A DNA stretch of 64,000 nucleotides from Acinetobacter baylyi DSM 14961 = CIP 107474. GTDB lineage: Bacteria; Pseudomonadota; Gammaproteobacteria; Pseudomonadales; Moraxellaceae. Shown here one piece after another: positions 1 through 9,304 of this stretch. A program made the position numbers and the translations under genes. The DNA lies in assembly GCF_000368685.1 (NCBI RefSeq), contig NZ_KB849623.1:124001-188000 (forward strand). Reading direction: 5' to 3'. The notes under the pieces are model-generated. The model was not told where the DNA came from and did not search any database. It saw only the letters and a program-made list of their open reading frames with translations. Position 1 is the stretch's first letter. Each line of letters begins with the position of its first letter.

Positions 1-436
1 GAATTTCAATATCTGATGCCTGACCACGAAAACCACCCAGTGGCTGATGAATCATGACACGGGCATTTTCAAGGCAATAACGTTTACCTTTTGCGCCTGC
101 ATTGAGTAAGAAGGCTCCCATTGAAGCCGCTTGTCCCATACAGTAAGTCACCACATCAGGTTTAATAAACTGCATGGTGTCATAAATTGCCATACCAGCA
201 GTTACAGAACCGCCTGGTGAATTAATATAAAGATGAATATCTTTATCTGGGTTCTCAGCTTCTAAAAACAACATCTGAGCCACAATTAAATTGGCCATGT
301 TATCTTCCACTTCACCTGTGAGGAAAATGACACGCTCACGCAAAAGGCGTGAAAAAATATCAAAAGAACGTTCGCCACGCGAAGATTGTTCAACCACAAC
401 AGGAACTAAAGCATTTTCAATCGTTGGAACATACAT
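1..436 (-). CDS. clpP: ATP-dependent Clp protease proteolytic subunit ClpP (partial)
   Basis: Serine peptidase subunit that forms the tetradecameric ClpP chamber and degrades unfolded and tagged proteins with ClpX or ClpA in the cytoplasm. The window holds the first 145 codons; the C-terminal part with the catalytic Asp lies beyond the left edge. The catalytic Ser sits in GQAASMGA (about S105) and the catalytic His in MIHQPLGG (about H130), and the typical NSPGG loop is at about 72-76. The start is the ATG at 436, giving [19 protein letters not shown], the usual processed N-terminus of the family; a GGA ribosome-binding remnant lies upstream. It follows tig on the same strand with about 190 bases between, the common tig-clpP order. 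The family assignment is certain; only the truncation by the window limits the entry. Confidence 0.97.
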   Translation of the reverse strand, partial: MYVPTIENALVPVVVEQSSRGERSFDIFSRLLRERVIFLTGEVEDNMANLIVAQMLFLEAENPDKDIHLYINSPGGSVTAGMAIYDTMQFIKPDVVTYCMGQAASMGAFLLNAGAKGKRYCLENARVMIHQPLGGFRGQASDIEI

Positions 437-590
437 ACGTTTATTTATTCCTAAATTTTTGTAACTTAACCCATAACGACAATATGAGGGATAATGACTA
501 AAATTGCAAAAACATTCCAAACGAAATATCAGATTATTTCGACTTAAGATAGCAGAATTGTTTGAAAGATAACAAAATCACAACATCAAT

Positions 591-617
591 AAAAAAAGGC
601 GCTTACGCGCCTTTTTT
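591..617 (-). terminator. Rho-independent terminator of tig
   Basis: GGCGC and GCGCC arms around a TTAC loop are flanked by A and T runs. It lies just after the tig stop codon on the minus strand and can act in both directions. Confidence 0.85.
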
Positions 618-628
618 ACGATCCAGAA

Positions 629-1963
629 TTAACGAGCCTGACGAGCTTGTTGTTCTTTCAATAAATCATCATAAGAAACTTCTGTTTCAGTCACTTTCGC
701 TGCAGCAAGAATATGATCAACCACTTGATCTTCTAATACAACTGCTTCGATTTGTGCACGTTGTTGCTTATCATTTTTAAAGTAATCAACAACTTCTGTA
801 GGATCTTCATAAGAAGATGCCATCTCGTCGATATAAGTATCAACACGTGCTTGATCGACTTCAAGTTTCGCATCAGCCAATACTTTGCTTACGAGTACAC
901 CAAGTTTTACTGATTTTTCAGCTTGTTCTTTAAACAATTCGTCTGGAAGCATACTCTTATCAAATGATTGCGCACCCGCACCACCAAACTGCTGAGTAAA
1001 TTGCTGAATCATTTGCTCGCGTTGACGATCAATTTCCTGAGCAACCATTGCTGATGGTACGTCAATCTCATTCGCTGCAACAAGCGCATCAAACGCTGCT
1101 TGCTTAACTTGGTTACGAAGACCGTTACGAACTTCACGCTCCATGTTTTTGCGAACATCAGCTTTTAACTTTTCAACACCATCTTCTTCAGAAATACCAA
1201 AGATTTTTAGGAATTCAGCATCAATTTCAGGAAGTTTTGGCTTTTCAACTTGCTTCACTGTGATCTTGAATTTTGCTGCTTTACCTGCAAGGTTCGCTGC
1301 TTGATAGTCTTCTGGGAAAGTGACATCAATAACTTTCTCTTCACCCGCTTTCATGCCGATGATACCGTCTTCAAAGCCCGGAATCATACGACCAGAACCA
1401 AGTACCAGTTTAAAGTCTTCAGCAGAACCGCCTTCAAACTTTTCACCGTCAACTTCACCTTCAAAGTCAAACGTGACTTGCATGTCTTTTTTGGCCATAC
1501 CTTTCGTTACAGCCCAAGTTTGACGTTGCTTTTGCAGATTTTCGATCATTGCATCAACGTCTTTATCGTTGATTTCAGCAGCCTTACGTTCAACTTCAAG
1601 CGTATCAAATGCTTTTACTTCAACTTCTGGATACACTTCAACTGTTGCTTCATAAACTAAAGCGTCGTCTTTATGTTCTACTTTTTCAATGTTTGGCATA
1701 CCCACAGCATTGATTTTTTCTTGTTGAATCGCTTCAAACACAGTATCACGAATAATGTCGTTAACAACTTCTTGGTAAATACCTGGGCCAAAATCAGAAC
1801 GTACACGGGACAATGGCACTTTTCCAGGACGGAAGCCGTTGATCTTCGCAGTTTTGGCAGTGCGTTTTAAACGAGCTTCAAATTGCTCATTAATACGGCT
1901 CGTCGGTACAGAAACATTTAAACGACGGGCAACGCCCGAAACCGCTTCAGTCGTTACTTGCAT
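629..1963 (-). CDS. tig: Trigger factor, ribosome-associated chaperone and prolyl isomerase
   Basis: Cytosolic chaperone that docks on ribosomal protein L23 at the tunnel exit, shields nascent chains and catalyses prolyl cis-trans isomerisation. At 444 residues it is close to the family norm. The N-terminal ribosome-binding domain carries the GFRPGKVP signature at about 43-50. The FKBP-type isomerase domain follows at about 160-245 ([14 protein letters not shown], then [15 protein letters not shown]). The C-terminal part is the long helical substrate cradle. The ATG start gives [10 protein letters not shown], the usual family N-terminus, with GAGG upstream. It precedes clpP on the same strand and has its own terminator, so the two genes may be transcribed separately. 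Nothing looks damaged. Confidence 0.98.
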   Translation of the reverse strand: MQVTTEAVSGVARRLNVSVPTSRINEQFEARLKRTAKTAKINGFRPGKVPLSRVRSDFGPGIYQEVVNDIIRDTVFEAIQQEKINAVGMPNIEKVEHKDDALVYEATVEVYPEVEVKAFDTLEVERKAAEINDKDVDAMIENLQKQRQTWAVTKGMAKKDMQVTFDFEGEVDGEKFEGGSAEDFKLVLGSGRMIPGFEDGIIGMKAGEEKVIDVTFPEDYQAANLAGKAAKFKITVKQVEKPKLPEIDAEFLKIFGISEEDGVEKLKADVRKNMEREVRNGLRNQVKQAAFDALVAANEIDVPSAMVAQEIDRQREQMIQQFTQQFGGAGAQSFDKSMLPDELFKEQAEKSVKLGVLVSKVLADAKLEVDQARVDTYIDEMASSYEDPTEVVDYFKNDKQQRAQIEAVVLEDQVVDHILAAAKVTETEVSYDDLLKEQQARQAR

Positions 1964-2012
1964 GGCTTCCTCGATAAATTAGGTTAGTAGTAGCAATTTT
2001 TAAAAGTGCTAT

Positions 2013-2041
2013 ATTATATGACAACTTTTCCGATATACAAA
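2013..2041 (-). promoter_or_regulatory. Candidate sigma-70 promoter of tig
   Basis: On the minus strand a perfect TATAAT (2018-2013) lies 17 bases downstream of TTTGTA (2041-2036), about 50 bases before the tig start. The -35 half is weak. Prediction from spacing and consensus only. Confidence 0.5.
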
Positions 2042-2273
2042 ACAGATCGTGAAAAAGCCTAGATTTAGCCTTAAAACAAGAAAAACAAATTCAGTATAAA
2101 TCTTAAAAAATGCTTAAAAAAATTAATTTCATCTGTTCATACTTCATTATCTTAAAAATAAAAATAATACTTTTCAAAATCTTAAATATTAAATGTAATT
2201 TTTAATCTTTTAAAATCCATAATTTCTCTATTTTTTACCAATAAAACCAATCAAGAAAATTTACACATAAAAA

Positions 2274-2288
2274 CAATAATCATTATTA
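2274..2288 (+). promoter_or_regulatory. Fur box upstream of the siderophore receptor gene
   Basis: The 15-mer CAATAATCATTATTA matches the Fur core TGATAATNATTATCA at 11 of 14 informative positions. It lies 36-50 bases before the receptor start, where repression by iron-loaded Fur would be expected. The rest of the 360-base gap after tig is AT-rich with no gene that I can see. Confidence 0.7.
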
Positions 2289-2323
2289 TTCGCATACTGT
2301 TTCTTATTGATATTGAGACTTCT

Positions 2324-4519
2324 ATGGCGTTTATCACCACTCGAAAGAAGATTGTTTCTTCTGCTATTGCCTCCTCCCTTGCCGTCATGTCAACTCCCGT
2401 TATTGCGCAAGATGATGTTTCGCACCTTGCAACCATTCGTGCGCAAGCAGAACAAACAGAAAGCTTAAAAGTTGATACATCTGCCAACAAGAAATATGTC
2501 GCACCGTTACTCGACACACCAAAATCGGTCGCGATCGTTTCACAAAAATTACTACAGGACACCGGTGCAACCTCTTTAACGCAAGCCCTGCAAAATGTAC
2601 CAGGTATTACCTTTGCAGCTGGTGAAGGCGGTACACCGTTTGGCGATACGCCTTATATCCGTGGGTATAGCGCACAGTCTTCCATTTATGTGGATGGCGT
2701 AAGAAATGCCACGACACAAAATCGTGATAACTTTGCAGTCGAGCAAATTGAAGTCACCAAAGGCTCAAGCTCTACACTTTCAGGCGGTGGCGGTGTGGGT
2801 GGTAGTATCAATTTGATTACCAAACAGGCACACCAAGGCGATGAATATCAAGGGACTGTTGCTGGCGGTACAGATAATTATCGTCATATTCAACTGGATG
2901 CCAATAAAGACTTTGGCAACGGTGTTGCAGGCCGAGTGGTCGTAATGGGACATCAAAATGAAAAGCCAGGTCAGAGCAATGGTGCCGAATATAATCGTGT
3001 CGGTTTAGCCCCAAGTATTGCGTGGGGACTTGGTACTCCAACACGTGGTTTACTGAGCTATTATTACCTGCAAAGTTATGATGAGCCAGATGCAGGTATT
3101 CCATTTCCAACCACAGGCGGCAAGCCGATTTCGGTGAAGCAAGGTACGTATTACGGCTGGAAAAATCGCGATTTTGATAAACGCGAAAACCACATTGGTA
3201 CGTTCAAGCTTGAACACGATTTAAGTGACAATCTCACTGTGTCGAATGTAGCTACCTATACCAAATCTAAAACTGACTATATTTATACCAATGCCGATGA
3301 CTCCAAGGGTAACGTGGCCAATGGCACCGTATGGCGTGGTCACTCTCTAAGCCGTATCTCCAATACCGATGCTTTTTCAGATCAACTGGCACTCACGGGC
3401 AAGTTCAATACTGGTATGCTTAAACATAGTTTTAATACTGGTGTTGAATACAGTGATCAAAGTACTGATTTGGGTCTTTATATCACGCCTGCCACCAGTA
3501 GCACCTGCACCAGCTCAAACTACCAATGTACAGACCTTTATAATCCAACTAACCCAGCATATACAGGCACCATTACACCTTATGCCAACATGTATACCAC
3601 ACGCAGTAAAACAACCTCACTGTACGCGCTGGATAGCATTGAATTCACACCACAATGGTTGCTAAATTTAGGTGTACGTTGGGATAAATTCGATACCAGC
3701 GTGAAATATCATAAAGCCGCGATGACGTATGCTGGTGTCGCATCTACAGGTGTCGATGTAGACAGTGACAGTGACTTTTTCTCTTACCAAACTGGTCTGA
3801 CTTTCAAGCCAACAGAAAATGGCAGCATCTATGCAAGCTATGCCACTTCTGCAAACCCAGTGGGAATTGGTCAAGGAGACAGCAGCGAATCCAGTGTGAG
3901 TACCTCGATTGCAGATCTTTCACCTGAAAAAGCACGTACTGCCGAATTGGGAACTAAATGGGATTTATTTGATAAGCGTGCCAATCTAACAGCGGCGATT
4001 TTCCGCACAGAAAAGCAAAATACCCGTATTCAAGATGCATCGGGTCTGTACTCGAATGTTGGCGATAGCAAAGTTGATGGGTTTGAGCTGGAGTTAAATG
4101 GTCATCTTACCCCAAAGTGGGATATTTCTGCTGGCTATAGCTATTTAGATAGCGAGCTAAAAAATGGAGGTTACTCACGTGGCGCGGCAGTGCCATCGGG
4201 CGGCCCAATTCCGTTCGTAGCCAAAAACAGTGCGACGCTTTGGTCGACTTATAAAGTCATGCCAAAGTTCACCCTCGGTGCTGGCGCGCAGTACAAAGAC
4301 AAAGTCTTTGTAAACTCAAGTACAACCGCAGAGAAATACTTGCCAGCATATACCATTTATAATGCGATGGCGAAGTACGATATCAACCCGAATGTGAATC
4401 TACAGCTGAACATCAACAACATCTCGGACAAACGTTATTTCACTAGCGCGCATGCGGCACACTATGCTTTTGAAGGTGATGGTCGCAATGCAGTACTCGC
4501 GATTAACTTTAAGTACTAA
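2324..4519 (+). CDS. piuA: TonB-dependent siderophore receptor (PiuA/Fiu type)
   Basis: Outer-membrane beta-barrel receptor that takes up ferric catecholate-type siderophores using energy from TonB-ExbB-ExbD. The 731-residue protein has a signal peptide with likely cleavage at VIA|QDD (after residue 28). A plug domain follows (SLTQALQNVPGITF, YIRGYSAQSSIYVDGVRN, then VEQIEVTKG), and a long barrel with repeated aromatic-ended strands closes with FKY. A Fur box precedes it and a PiuC-type hydroxylase follows. This pairing is the one known for Fiu/YbiX in Escherichia coli and PiuA/PiuC in Pseudomonas and Acinetobacter, where the receptor is also an entry route for siderophore-conjugated beta-lactams. 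The receptor class is clear from sequence. The exact ligand, and the symbol piuA rather than fiu, rest on context. Confidence 0.9.
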   Translation: MAFITTRKKIVSSAIASSLAVMSTPVIAQDDVSHLATIRAQAEQTESLKVDTSANKKYVAPLLDTPKSVAIVSQKLLQDTGATSLTQALQNVPGITFAAGEGGTPFGDTPYIRGYSAQSSIYVDGVRNATTQNRDNFAVEQIEVTKGSSSTLSGGGGVGGSINLITKQAHQGDEYQGTVAGGTDNYRHIQLDANKDFGNGVAGRVVVMGHQNEKPGQSNGAEYNRVGLAPSIAWGLGTPTRGLLSYYYLQSYDEPDAGIPFPTTGGKPISVKQGTYYGWKNRDFDKRENHIGTFKLEHDLSDNLTVSNVATYTKSKTDYIYTNADDSKGNVANGTVWRGHSLSRISNTDAFSDQLALTGKFNTGMLKHSFNTGVEYSDQSTDLGLYITPATSSTCTSSNYQCTDLYNPTNPAYTGTITPYANMYTTRSKTTSLYALDSIEFTPQWLLNLGVRWDKFDTSVKYHKAAMTYAGVASTGVDVDSDSDFFSYQTGLTFKPTENGSIYASYATSANPVGIGQGDSSESSVSTSIADLSPEKARTAELGTKWDLFDKRANLTAAIFRTEKQNTRIQDASGLYSNVGDSKVDGFELELNGHLTPKWDISAGYSYLDSELKNGGYSRGAAVPSGGPIPFVAKNSATLWSTYKVMPKFTLGAGAQYKDKVFVNSSTTAEKYLPAYTIYNAMAKYDINPNVNLQLNINNISDKRYFTSAHAAHYAFEGDGRNAVLAINFKY

Positions 4520-4564
4520 AATATAAAGCCATTATCGTTTTATAGCTTTAATGAAAACCCATAT

Positions 4565-4595
4565 AAAATAGCTTCAATTGTTGAGGCTATTTTTC
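4565..4595 (+). terminator. Imperfect terminator between receptor and hydroxylase genes
   Basis: AATAGC-TCAA and TTGA-GCTATT arms form a bulged stem followed by a T run. It lies in the 111-base gap before the hydroxylase gene, so it may reduce rather than abolish read-through. Confidence 0.55.
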
Positions 4596-4630
4596 TATTT
4601 TCCAATGTCCTTTTTCATAGGTATTTCCCA

Positions 4631-5314
4631 ATGATTCATCATATTCCAAATGTTCTCACTAAACAGCAAGTTGCAGAATTTAGGGCACTGATGGATACTG
4701 CTCAATGGGTAAATGGAAAAGTAACTGCTGGAACTTTATCTGCCTCAGTTAAACATAACCAACAATTGTCTGAACAAGACCCGCTTACGCATCATTTAAG
4801 CGATTTAGTGATTCAGGCGATTTGGAACAATCCAGCCTTTCAAACAGCCGCACTTCCCCATCATATTATTCCACCATTATTTAATCGCTACGATGAGCAT
4901 GAAAGTTTTGGTTTTCATGTTGATAATTCCATTCGCCTGATTCGAGGCACGAGCCAGCAGATGCGAACCGATCTGTCGTGTACCCTGTTTTTGAGCGAAC
5001 CTGAAGAATACGATGGTGGGGATCTGGTCATTGAAGATACCTACGGTTATCATGAGGTCAAATTACCCGCAGGTGATCTGGTGCTTTATCCGTCAACCAG
5101 TTTGCATGAAGTCAGTAGTATTACTCGCGGTAGTCGTTTCGCTTCATTTTTTTGGGTACAAAGTCTGGTTCGAGATGATACCAAACGACATCTACTTTTT
5201 AATCTGGATGAAACTGTACGTAGCTTGCGTATACAGCATGGCGATGGCTATCCAGAGGTAGTGAAGCTCACCAATATTTATCACAACCTCATACGAATGT
5301 GGTCTGAGGTTTAG
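4631..5314 (+). CDS. piuC: PKHD-type Fe(II)/2-oxoglutarate hydroxylase (PiuC/YbiX)
   Basis: Non-haem iron dioxygenase of the PiuC/YbiX family, 227 residues, the usual length. The iron-binding facial triad is visible: H96 and D98 in GFHVDNS, and the distal His H159 in STSLHEV. R169 in ITRGSR is the expected 2-oxoglutarate anchor. The family is linked to siderophore receptors of the Fiu/PiuA type; its natural substrate is not firmly known to me. It starts at ATG 4631, 111 bases after the receptor gene, with an imperfect terminator between, so the two may form an attenuated operon under the upstream Fur box. The stop codon lies inside its own terminator hairpin. The assignment is firm; the substrate is unknown. 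Confidence 0.92.
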   Translation: MIHHIPNVLTKQQVAEFRALMDTAQWVNGKVTAGTLSASVKHNQQLSEQDPLTHHLSDLVIQAIWNNPAFQTAALPHHIIPPLFNRYDEHESFGFHVDNSIRLIRGTSQQMRTDLSCTLFLSEPEEYDGGDLVIEDTYGYHEVKLPAGDLVLYPSTSLHEVSSITRGSRFASFFWVQSLVRDDTKRHLLFNLDETVRSLRIQHGDGYPEVVKLTNIYHNLIRMWSEV

Positions 5315-5324
5315 ACCACATTTT
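5296..5324 (+). terminator. Terminator overlapping the end of the hydroxylase gene
   Basis: AATGTGGTCT and AGACCACATT form a perfect 10-bp stem followed by T residues. The TAG stop codon (5312-5314) lies at the start of the descending arm, so the hairpin is partly coding. Confidence 0.8.
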
Positions 5325-5556
5325 GAATGCGTAAGACTCAAACACAATAATTTTTATTAAAATATTAGGATAGTTTAGAAAAAATTTTCATCAACCATCC
5401 TAATCATGCAAAAAACAGGGAAACATTTTCCATTTATTCAAATTAAAATCTACAATATGATTTTGCATACATGACGTTTTTCACCTAGACTCAAACCACA
5501 AGATGTTTTTGTTGAGTTTAATGAAATCACTCAGCTAATTTTAACGGTACATAGCA

Positions 5557-5634
5557 ATGAAATACGTTTTTGCTTTTTCCTCAAAAACGCCAAGCATGAT
5601 GGCACTCCTGATGCTGCGCCAAGCGCGCGTATAA
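5557..5634 (+). CDS. Candidate leader peptide upstream of leuA (attenuation)
   Basis: A 25-codon frame starts at ATG 5557, runs MKYVFAFSSK, then contains MMALLML (residues 14-20) and ends RQARV before TAA. Three of its codons are leucine (17, 18 and 20), all CTC or CTG, in a genome whose neighbouring genes favour TTA and TTG. It lies 130 bases before leuA in a 450-base region without another gene. A GCCTG/CAGGC hairpin with a T-rich tail follows its stop codon at 5643-5667. This arrangement suggests translation-coupled attenuation by leucyl-tRNA supply, as known for leucine operons of enterobacteria. No strong ribosome-binding site is visible. ATG 5596 is an alternative start giving a 12-residue peptide. 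The function is inferred. Confidence 0.5.
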   Translation: MKYVFAFSSKTPSMMALLMLRQARV

Positions 5635-5642
5635 ATAATTTT

Positions 5643-5667
5643 GCCTGAAACAGGCCCAGATTCTCTT
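5643..5667 (+). terminator. Possible attenuator hairpin in the leuA leader
   Basis: GCCTG and CAGGC arms around AAA (5643-5655) begin 9 bases after the leader-peptide stop and are followed by a CTTGTTTTTT tract. The stem is short, so terminator activity is uncertain. Confidence 0.35.
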
Positions 5668-5764
5668 GTTTTTTATTTAAATTTTAGTCATTCAATACCA
5701 TATATAAATGTAGTGCTTTGCCTGAGAACAATCCCTCAAGCGCGCTACGACAAGGAGCACTCTC

Positions 5765-7462
5765 ATGATGTTGGCAGATCCAAGCAAAAAATACCGTCGC
5801 ATGTACCAGCGAGTCGATTTACCAGACCGCCAGTGGCCAAATAATGAAATTACCAAAGCGCCCATCTGGATGAGTACCGATTTACGTGATGGTAACCAAG
5901 CTATTTTTGAACCGATGGATATCGATCAAAAATTTAAAATGTTTCAAATGTTGGTCAAAATTGGCTTTAAACATATTGAAATTGGTTTTCCATCTGCATC
6001 ACAGATTGATTTTGACTTTACCCGCAAATTAATTGAAGAAAACCATATTCCAGATGATGTGTATATCGAAGTATTGGTACAGGCACGCGATCATTTAATT
6101 GAGCGTACTTTTGAATCTTTAGCTGGTGCTAAACGCGCGATCGTGCATATTTATAATGCCAACTCTCCAACTTTCCGCCAGAAAGTTTTAAATGTCGGCG
6201 TTGAGGGTGCCAAAAAATTGGCCATCAATGCTGCTCATAAAGTCAAGGAATATGCAGCACAGTATCCGCAAACTGACTGGATTTTTCAGTACAGTCCAGA
6301 ATGCTTCTCTGCCACTGAATTAGAAGTGGCAAAAGATGTCTGTGACGCTGTGACTGAAATCTGGGAAGCATCACCAGAAAATAAAGTAATCTTAAACTTG
6401 CCAGCGACTGTCGAAGTGTCAACACCGAATGTCTATGCCGATCAAATTGAGTGGATGCACCGTAATCTTGCTCGTCGTGATGGCGTGATTATTTCTGTTC
6501 ACTGCCATAATGACCGTGGCTGTGGGATTGCAGCATCTGAGCTTGCCATTATGGCGGGTGCAGACCGTGTTGAAGGCTGTGTGTTTGGAAACGGCGAACG
6601 TACAGGTAATGTCGACGTTGCTGCAATTGCTTTGAATATGTATACCCAAGGTGTGGCACCAGAGTTAGATTTTTCTAATATCAATGAAATTATTGCGACT
6701 GTTGAAGAATGTACAGGCTTACCTGTACATCCGCGTCATCCATATGCGGGTGATTTGGTCTTCACCGCATTCTCTGGTTCACATCAGGATGCCATTAAGA
6801 AAGGCTTTGAATTCCAGAAAAATGAAGACATCTGGGATATGCCGTACTTACCAATCGATCCAAAAGATTTGGGGCGTGACTACGATGCGGTGATTCGTGT
6901 CAACAGCCAATCGGGTAAAGGTGGCATTGCGTACTTGTTAGAATCGAACTACAACGTGGTGTTACCGCGTCGTTTACAGATTGAGTTTTCACAAATCGTT
7001 CAACAAACCACAGATGCCAATGGTACAGAAATCAGTGCCTCTGAAATCTGGAAATTATTCCAAGATACCTATGTGCAAGCAAAAGAACAGCACTATACTG
7101 CGAAAAACTATCGTTTATCTGATATCAATGGAACCCAAATTATTGAATTAGATATTGATATTGATGGTGAAATTCAACAGCTTCGCGGTGAAGGTAATGG
7201 ACCAATTTCCGCATTTATGAATGCACTTCAATTACCAATTGATGTATTAAACTATGAAGAACGCAGCATCAGCTCAGGTGCTAATGCCAAAGCCTTAACA
7301 CTGATTGAAATTCAAGTAAAAGGTACTGGCAAGAGTGCATTTGGTGCAGGCGTACATGACAATACCGTCACTTCATCTATTGAAGCGATCCTTGCATGTA
7401 CCAACCGCTTGATTGAGCAAGGTGTACTCAGCACAGAACAAGTTGCTGCTGCCGCAGTTTAA
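5765..7462 (+). CDS. leuA: 2-isopropylmalate synthase
   Basis: Condenses acetyl-CoA with 2-oxoisovalerate, the first committed step of leucine synthesis in the cytoplasm. The 565-residue protein belongs to the long LeuA type. The HMGL-like TIM barrel begins at about residue 30 with the metal- and substrate-binding stretch STDLRDGNQAIFEP. Catalytic and metal-site segments include ISVHCHNDRGC. The C-terminal third is the LeuA allosteric dimerisation domain (LIEIQVKGTGKSAFGAG, near 515-535), which confers leucine feedback. The ATG at 5765 follows AAGGAG at good spacing. It is unlinked from leuB, leuC and leuD at 56-61 kb and has its own leader region and terminator, so it is probably a single-gene unit controlled by the candidate leader peptide. 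Confidence 0.97.
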   Translation: MMLADPSKKYRRMYQRVDLPDRQWPNNEITKAPIWMSTDLRDGNQAIFEPMDIDQKFKMFQMLVKIGFKHIEIGFPSASQIDFDFTRKLIEENHIPDDVYIEVLVQARDHLIERTFESLAGAKRAIVHIYNANSPTFRQKVLNVGVEGAKKLAINAAHKVKEYAAQYPQTDWIFQYSPECFSATELEVAKDVCDAVTEIWEASPENKVILNLPATVEVSTPNVYADQIEWMHRNLARRDGVIISVHCHNDRGCGIAASELAIMAGADRVEGCVFGNGERTGNVDVAAIALNMYTQGVAPELDFSNINEIIATVEECTGLPVHPRHPYAGDLVFTAFSGSHQDAIKKGFEFQKNEDIWDMPYLPIDPKDLGRDYDAVIRVNSQSGKGGIAYLLESNYNVVLPRRLQIEFSQIVQQTTDANGTEISASEIWKLFQDTYVQAKEQHYTAKNYRLSDINGTQIIELDIDIDGEIQQLRGEGNGPISAFMNALQLPIDVLNYEERSISSGANAKALTLIEIQVKGTGKSAFGAGVHDNTVTSSIEAILACTNRLIEQGVLSTEQVAAAAV

Positions 7463-7482
7463 TCTCGGTAAAAGACTCTTTT

Positions 7483-7512
7483 TGAAAGGATACCTATGGT
7501 ATCCTTTCTTTT
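7483..7512 (+). terminator. Rho-independent terminator of leuA
   Basis: AAAGGATACC and GGTATCCTTT form a perfect 10-bp stem with a TAT loop, followed by a T-rich tract. It separates leuA from metX. Confidence 0.85.
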
Positions 7513-7547
7513 ATTATTGATTTAAAGATAAAAGGCGAATTGCTCCC

Positions 7548-8711
7548 GTGTCTTTTCCATCTGACTCAGTGGGGTTGGTTACTCCGCAAAAGTTCCAATT
7601 TGAAGAACCTCTGCATCTCGAATGTGGTCGAGTGTTGCCACGTTTTGAGCTGATGGTTGAAACCTATGGCACCTTAAATGCAGACTATTCAAATGCAATT
7701 TTGATTTGTCATGCACTTTCTGGTCACCATCATGCAGCAGGTTATCATCACGATGATGATAAAAAAGCAGGTTGGTGGGATGCCTGTATTGGTCCTGGCA
7801 AAGCCATTGATACCAATAAATTCTTTGTTGTTGCACTGAATAACATTGGTGGCTGCAATGGATCAACTGGCCCTACCTCACCCAATCCTGAAAATGAAAA
7901 CCGCCCTTACGGCCCAGATTTTCCACTGGTGACGGTGCGTGACTGGGTTAAAACACAAGCATTACTTTCGGATCACTTAGGTATCCAGAGCTGGTATGCA
8001 GTGATTGGCGGTTCATTGGGCGGGATGCAGGCTTTACAGTGGTCAGTCGATTATCCTGATCGTCTCAAAAACTGTGTGATTATTGCCAGTGCACCAAAGC
8101 TTTCTGCACAAAATATTGCCTTTAATGAAGTTGCCCGCCAATCGATTCTTTCCGACCCAGATTTTTATCACGGTCGTTATTTAGAGCATGACAGCTATCC
8201 CAAACGTGGTTTAATTTTAGCTCGAATGGTCGGACATATTACCTATTTGTCTGAAGAAGCCATGAAACAAAAATTTGGTCGTGACCTCAAATCGGGCAAA
8301 TTTATGTATGGCTTTGATGTCGAGTTTCAGGTCGAAAGTTATTTACGCTATCAAGGCGAGCAATTTAGCCGAAACTTTGATGCCAATACTTATCTGATTA
8401 TGACCAAGGCATTGGATTATTTTGATCCTTCTCGTGAGTATGAACAATCTCTAACCAAGGCTATGGCGCAAACGCAATGCCGCTTTTTAGTGGTGTCATT
8501 TACCACCGACTGGCGTTTTGCACCAGAAAGATCCCAAGAAATTGTAGATGCACTCATCACCAACCATAAACCCGTCACTTATCTGGACGTAGATGCTGAA
8601 CAGGGACATGATTCATTTCTGTTTCCGATTCCGCTTTACGTGAAAACACTTCGTGCATTTTTAGGCGGTGAAGCACATTTAAAATCGACACCTCAAGTGG
8701 AGATCAACTGA
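7548..8711 (+). CDS. metX: Homoserine O-acyltransferase MetX
   Basis: Alpha/beta-hydrolase-fold enzyme that acylates homoserine for methionine synthesis; MetX homologues in gammaproteobacteria may use succinyl- rather than acetyl-CoA, which I cannot decide from sequence. The 387 residues are normal length. The nucleophile elbow GGSLGGMQ places Ser at 156. The acid and base are likely in FTTDWRFAP and EQGHDSF near the C-terminus. The start is GTG 7548, giving [10 protein letters not shown]; no in-frame ATG lies before the conserved N-terminal core. Its TGA overlaps the ATG of metW by one base, indicating translational coupling. The metX-metW pair is typical of Pseudomonas-like bacteria. Confidence 0.94.
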   Translation: MSFPSDSVGLVTPQKFQFEEPLHLECGRVLPRFELMVETYGTLNADYSNAILICHALSGHHHAAGYHHDDDKKAGWWDACIGPGKAIDTNKFFVVALNNIGGCNGSTGPTSPNPENENRPYGPDFPLVTVRDWVKTQALLSDHLGIQSWYAVIGGSLGGMQALQWSVDYPDRLKNCVIIASAPKLSAQNIAFNEVARQSILSDPDFYHGRYLEHDSYPKRGLILARMVGHITYLSEEAMKQKFGRDLKSGKFMYGFDVEFQVESYLRYQGEQFSRNFDANTYLIMTKALDYFDPSREYEQSLTKAMAQTQCRFLVVSFTTDWRFAPERSQEIVDALITNHKPVTYLDVDAEQGHDSFLFPIPLYVKTLRAFLGGEAHLKSTPQVEIN

Positions 8712-9304
8712 TGCGTATTGACCAACAACTTGCAGAAACGTGGATTAAACCAGGCTCAAGCGTACTAGATTTAGGCTGTGGAGATGGTGAATTATTGGCT
8801 CATATGAGTAAAAAACATCAAATTCGTGCTTATGGATTAGAAATTGATCAAGAAAAGATTGCAATTGCGGTCAGTCGCGGGTTAAATATTATCCAACAGG
8901 ATTTGAACTTGGGCCTGCGCCGTTTTGCCGATCAGTCTTTTGACTATGTGGTGATGGCACAAGCTTTGCAAGCAGTAGATGCACCAGATGTTTTATTACG
9001 GGATATGGTGCGTGTGGGAAAACAGGCTATTATTACCTTTCCAAACTTTGCGCATTGGAAAACGCGCTCATTTTTAGCCTTGAAAGGAATGATGCCTGTT
9101 TCTGAAGCTTTGCCTTATATGTGGTATAACACACCCAATATTCACCTGTGTACTTTTAAGGACTTTGAAGCACTCTGTGCAGAAAATGAAATTCAAATTA
9201 TTAATCGACTTGCCGTGAATGGGAATCAGCAAGGGAGTCTTCTGAGTAAGCATATCCCGAATTTGTTTGGTGAAGTCGCAATATACCGAGTGAGCGCTCT
9301 ATGA
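8711..9304 (+). CDS. metW: Methionine biosynthesis protein MetW
   Basis: Class I SAM-dependent methyltransferase-fold protein of the MetW family, 197 residues. The glycine-rich SAM-binding motif VLDLGCGDGELL lies at about 17-28 and the second acidic loop YGLEIDQ follows. The C-terminal half keeps the family segments ITFPNFAHWKTR and YMWYNTPNIHLCT. MetW is encoded with MetX and is needed for, or stimulates, homoserine acylation in some proteobacteria; a methylation substrate is not established as far as I know. It overlaps metX by one base and the next gene by four bases (ATGA), so three genes are likely co-translated. Family assignment is firm, biochemical role less so. Confidence 0.93.
   Translation: MRIDQQLAETWIKPGSSVLDLGCGDGELLAHMSKKHQIRAYGLEIDQEKIAIAVSRGLNIIQQDLNLGLRRFADQSFDYVVMAQALQAVDAPDVLLRDMVRVGKQAIITFPNFAHWKTRSFLALKGMMPVSEALPYMWYNTPNIHLCTFKDFEALCAENEIQIINRLAVNGNQQGSLLSKHIPNLFGEVAIYRVSAL

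Noticed and set aside
6243..6684. Antisense frames within leuA
   Set aside because: They lie fully inside a clear leuA coding region, have no ribosome-binding site and no recognisable sequence; shadows of leuA codon bias.
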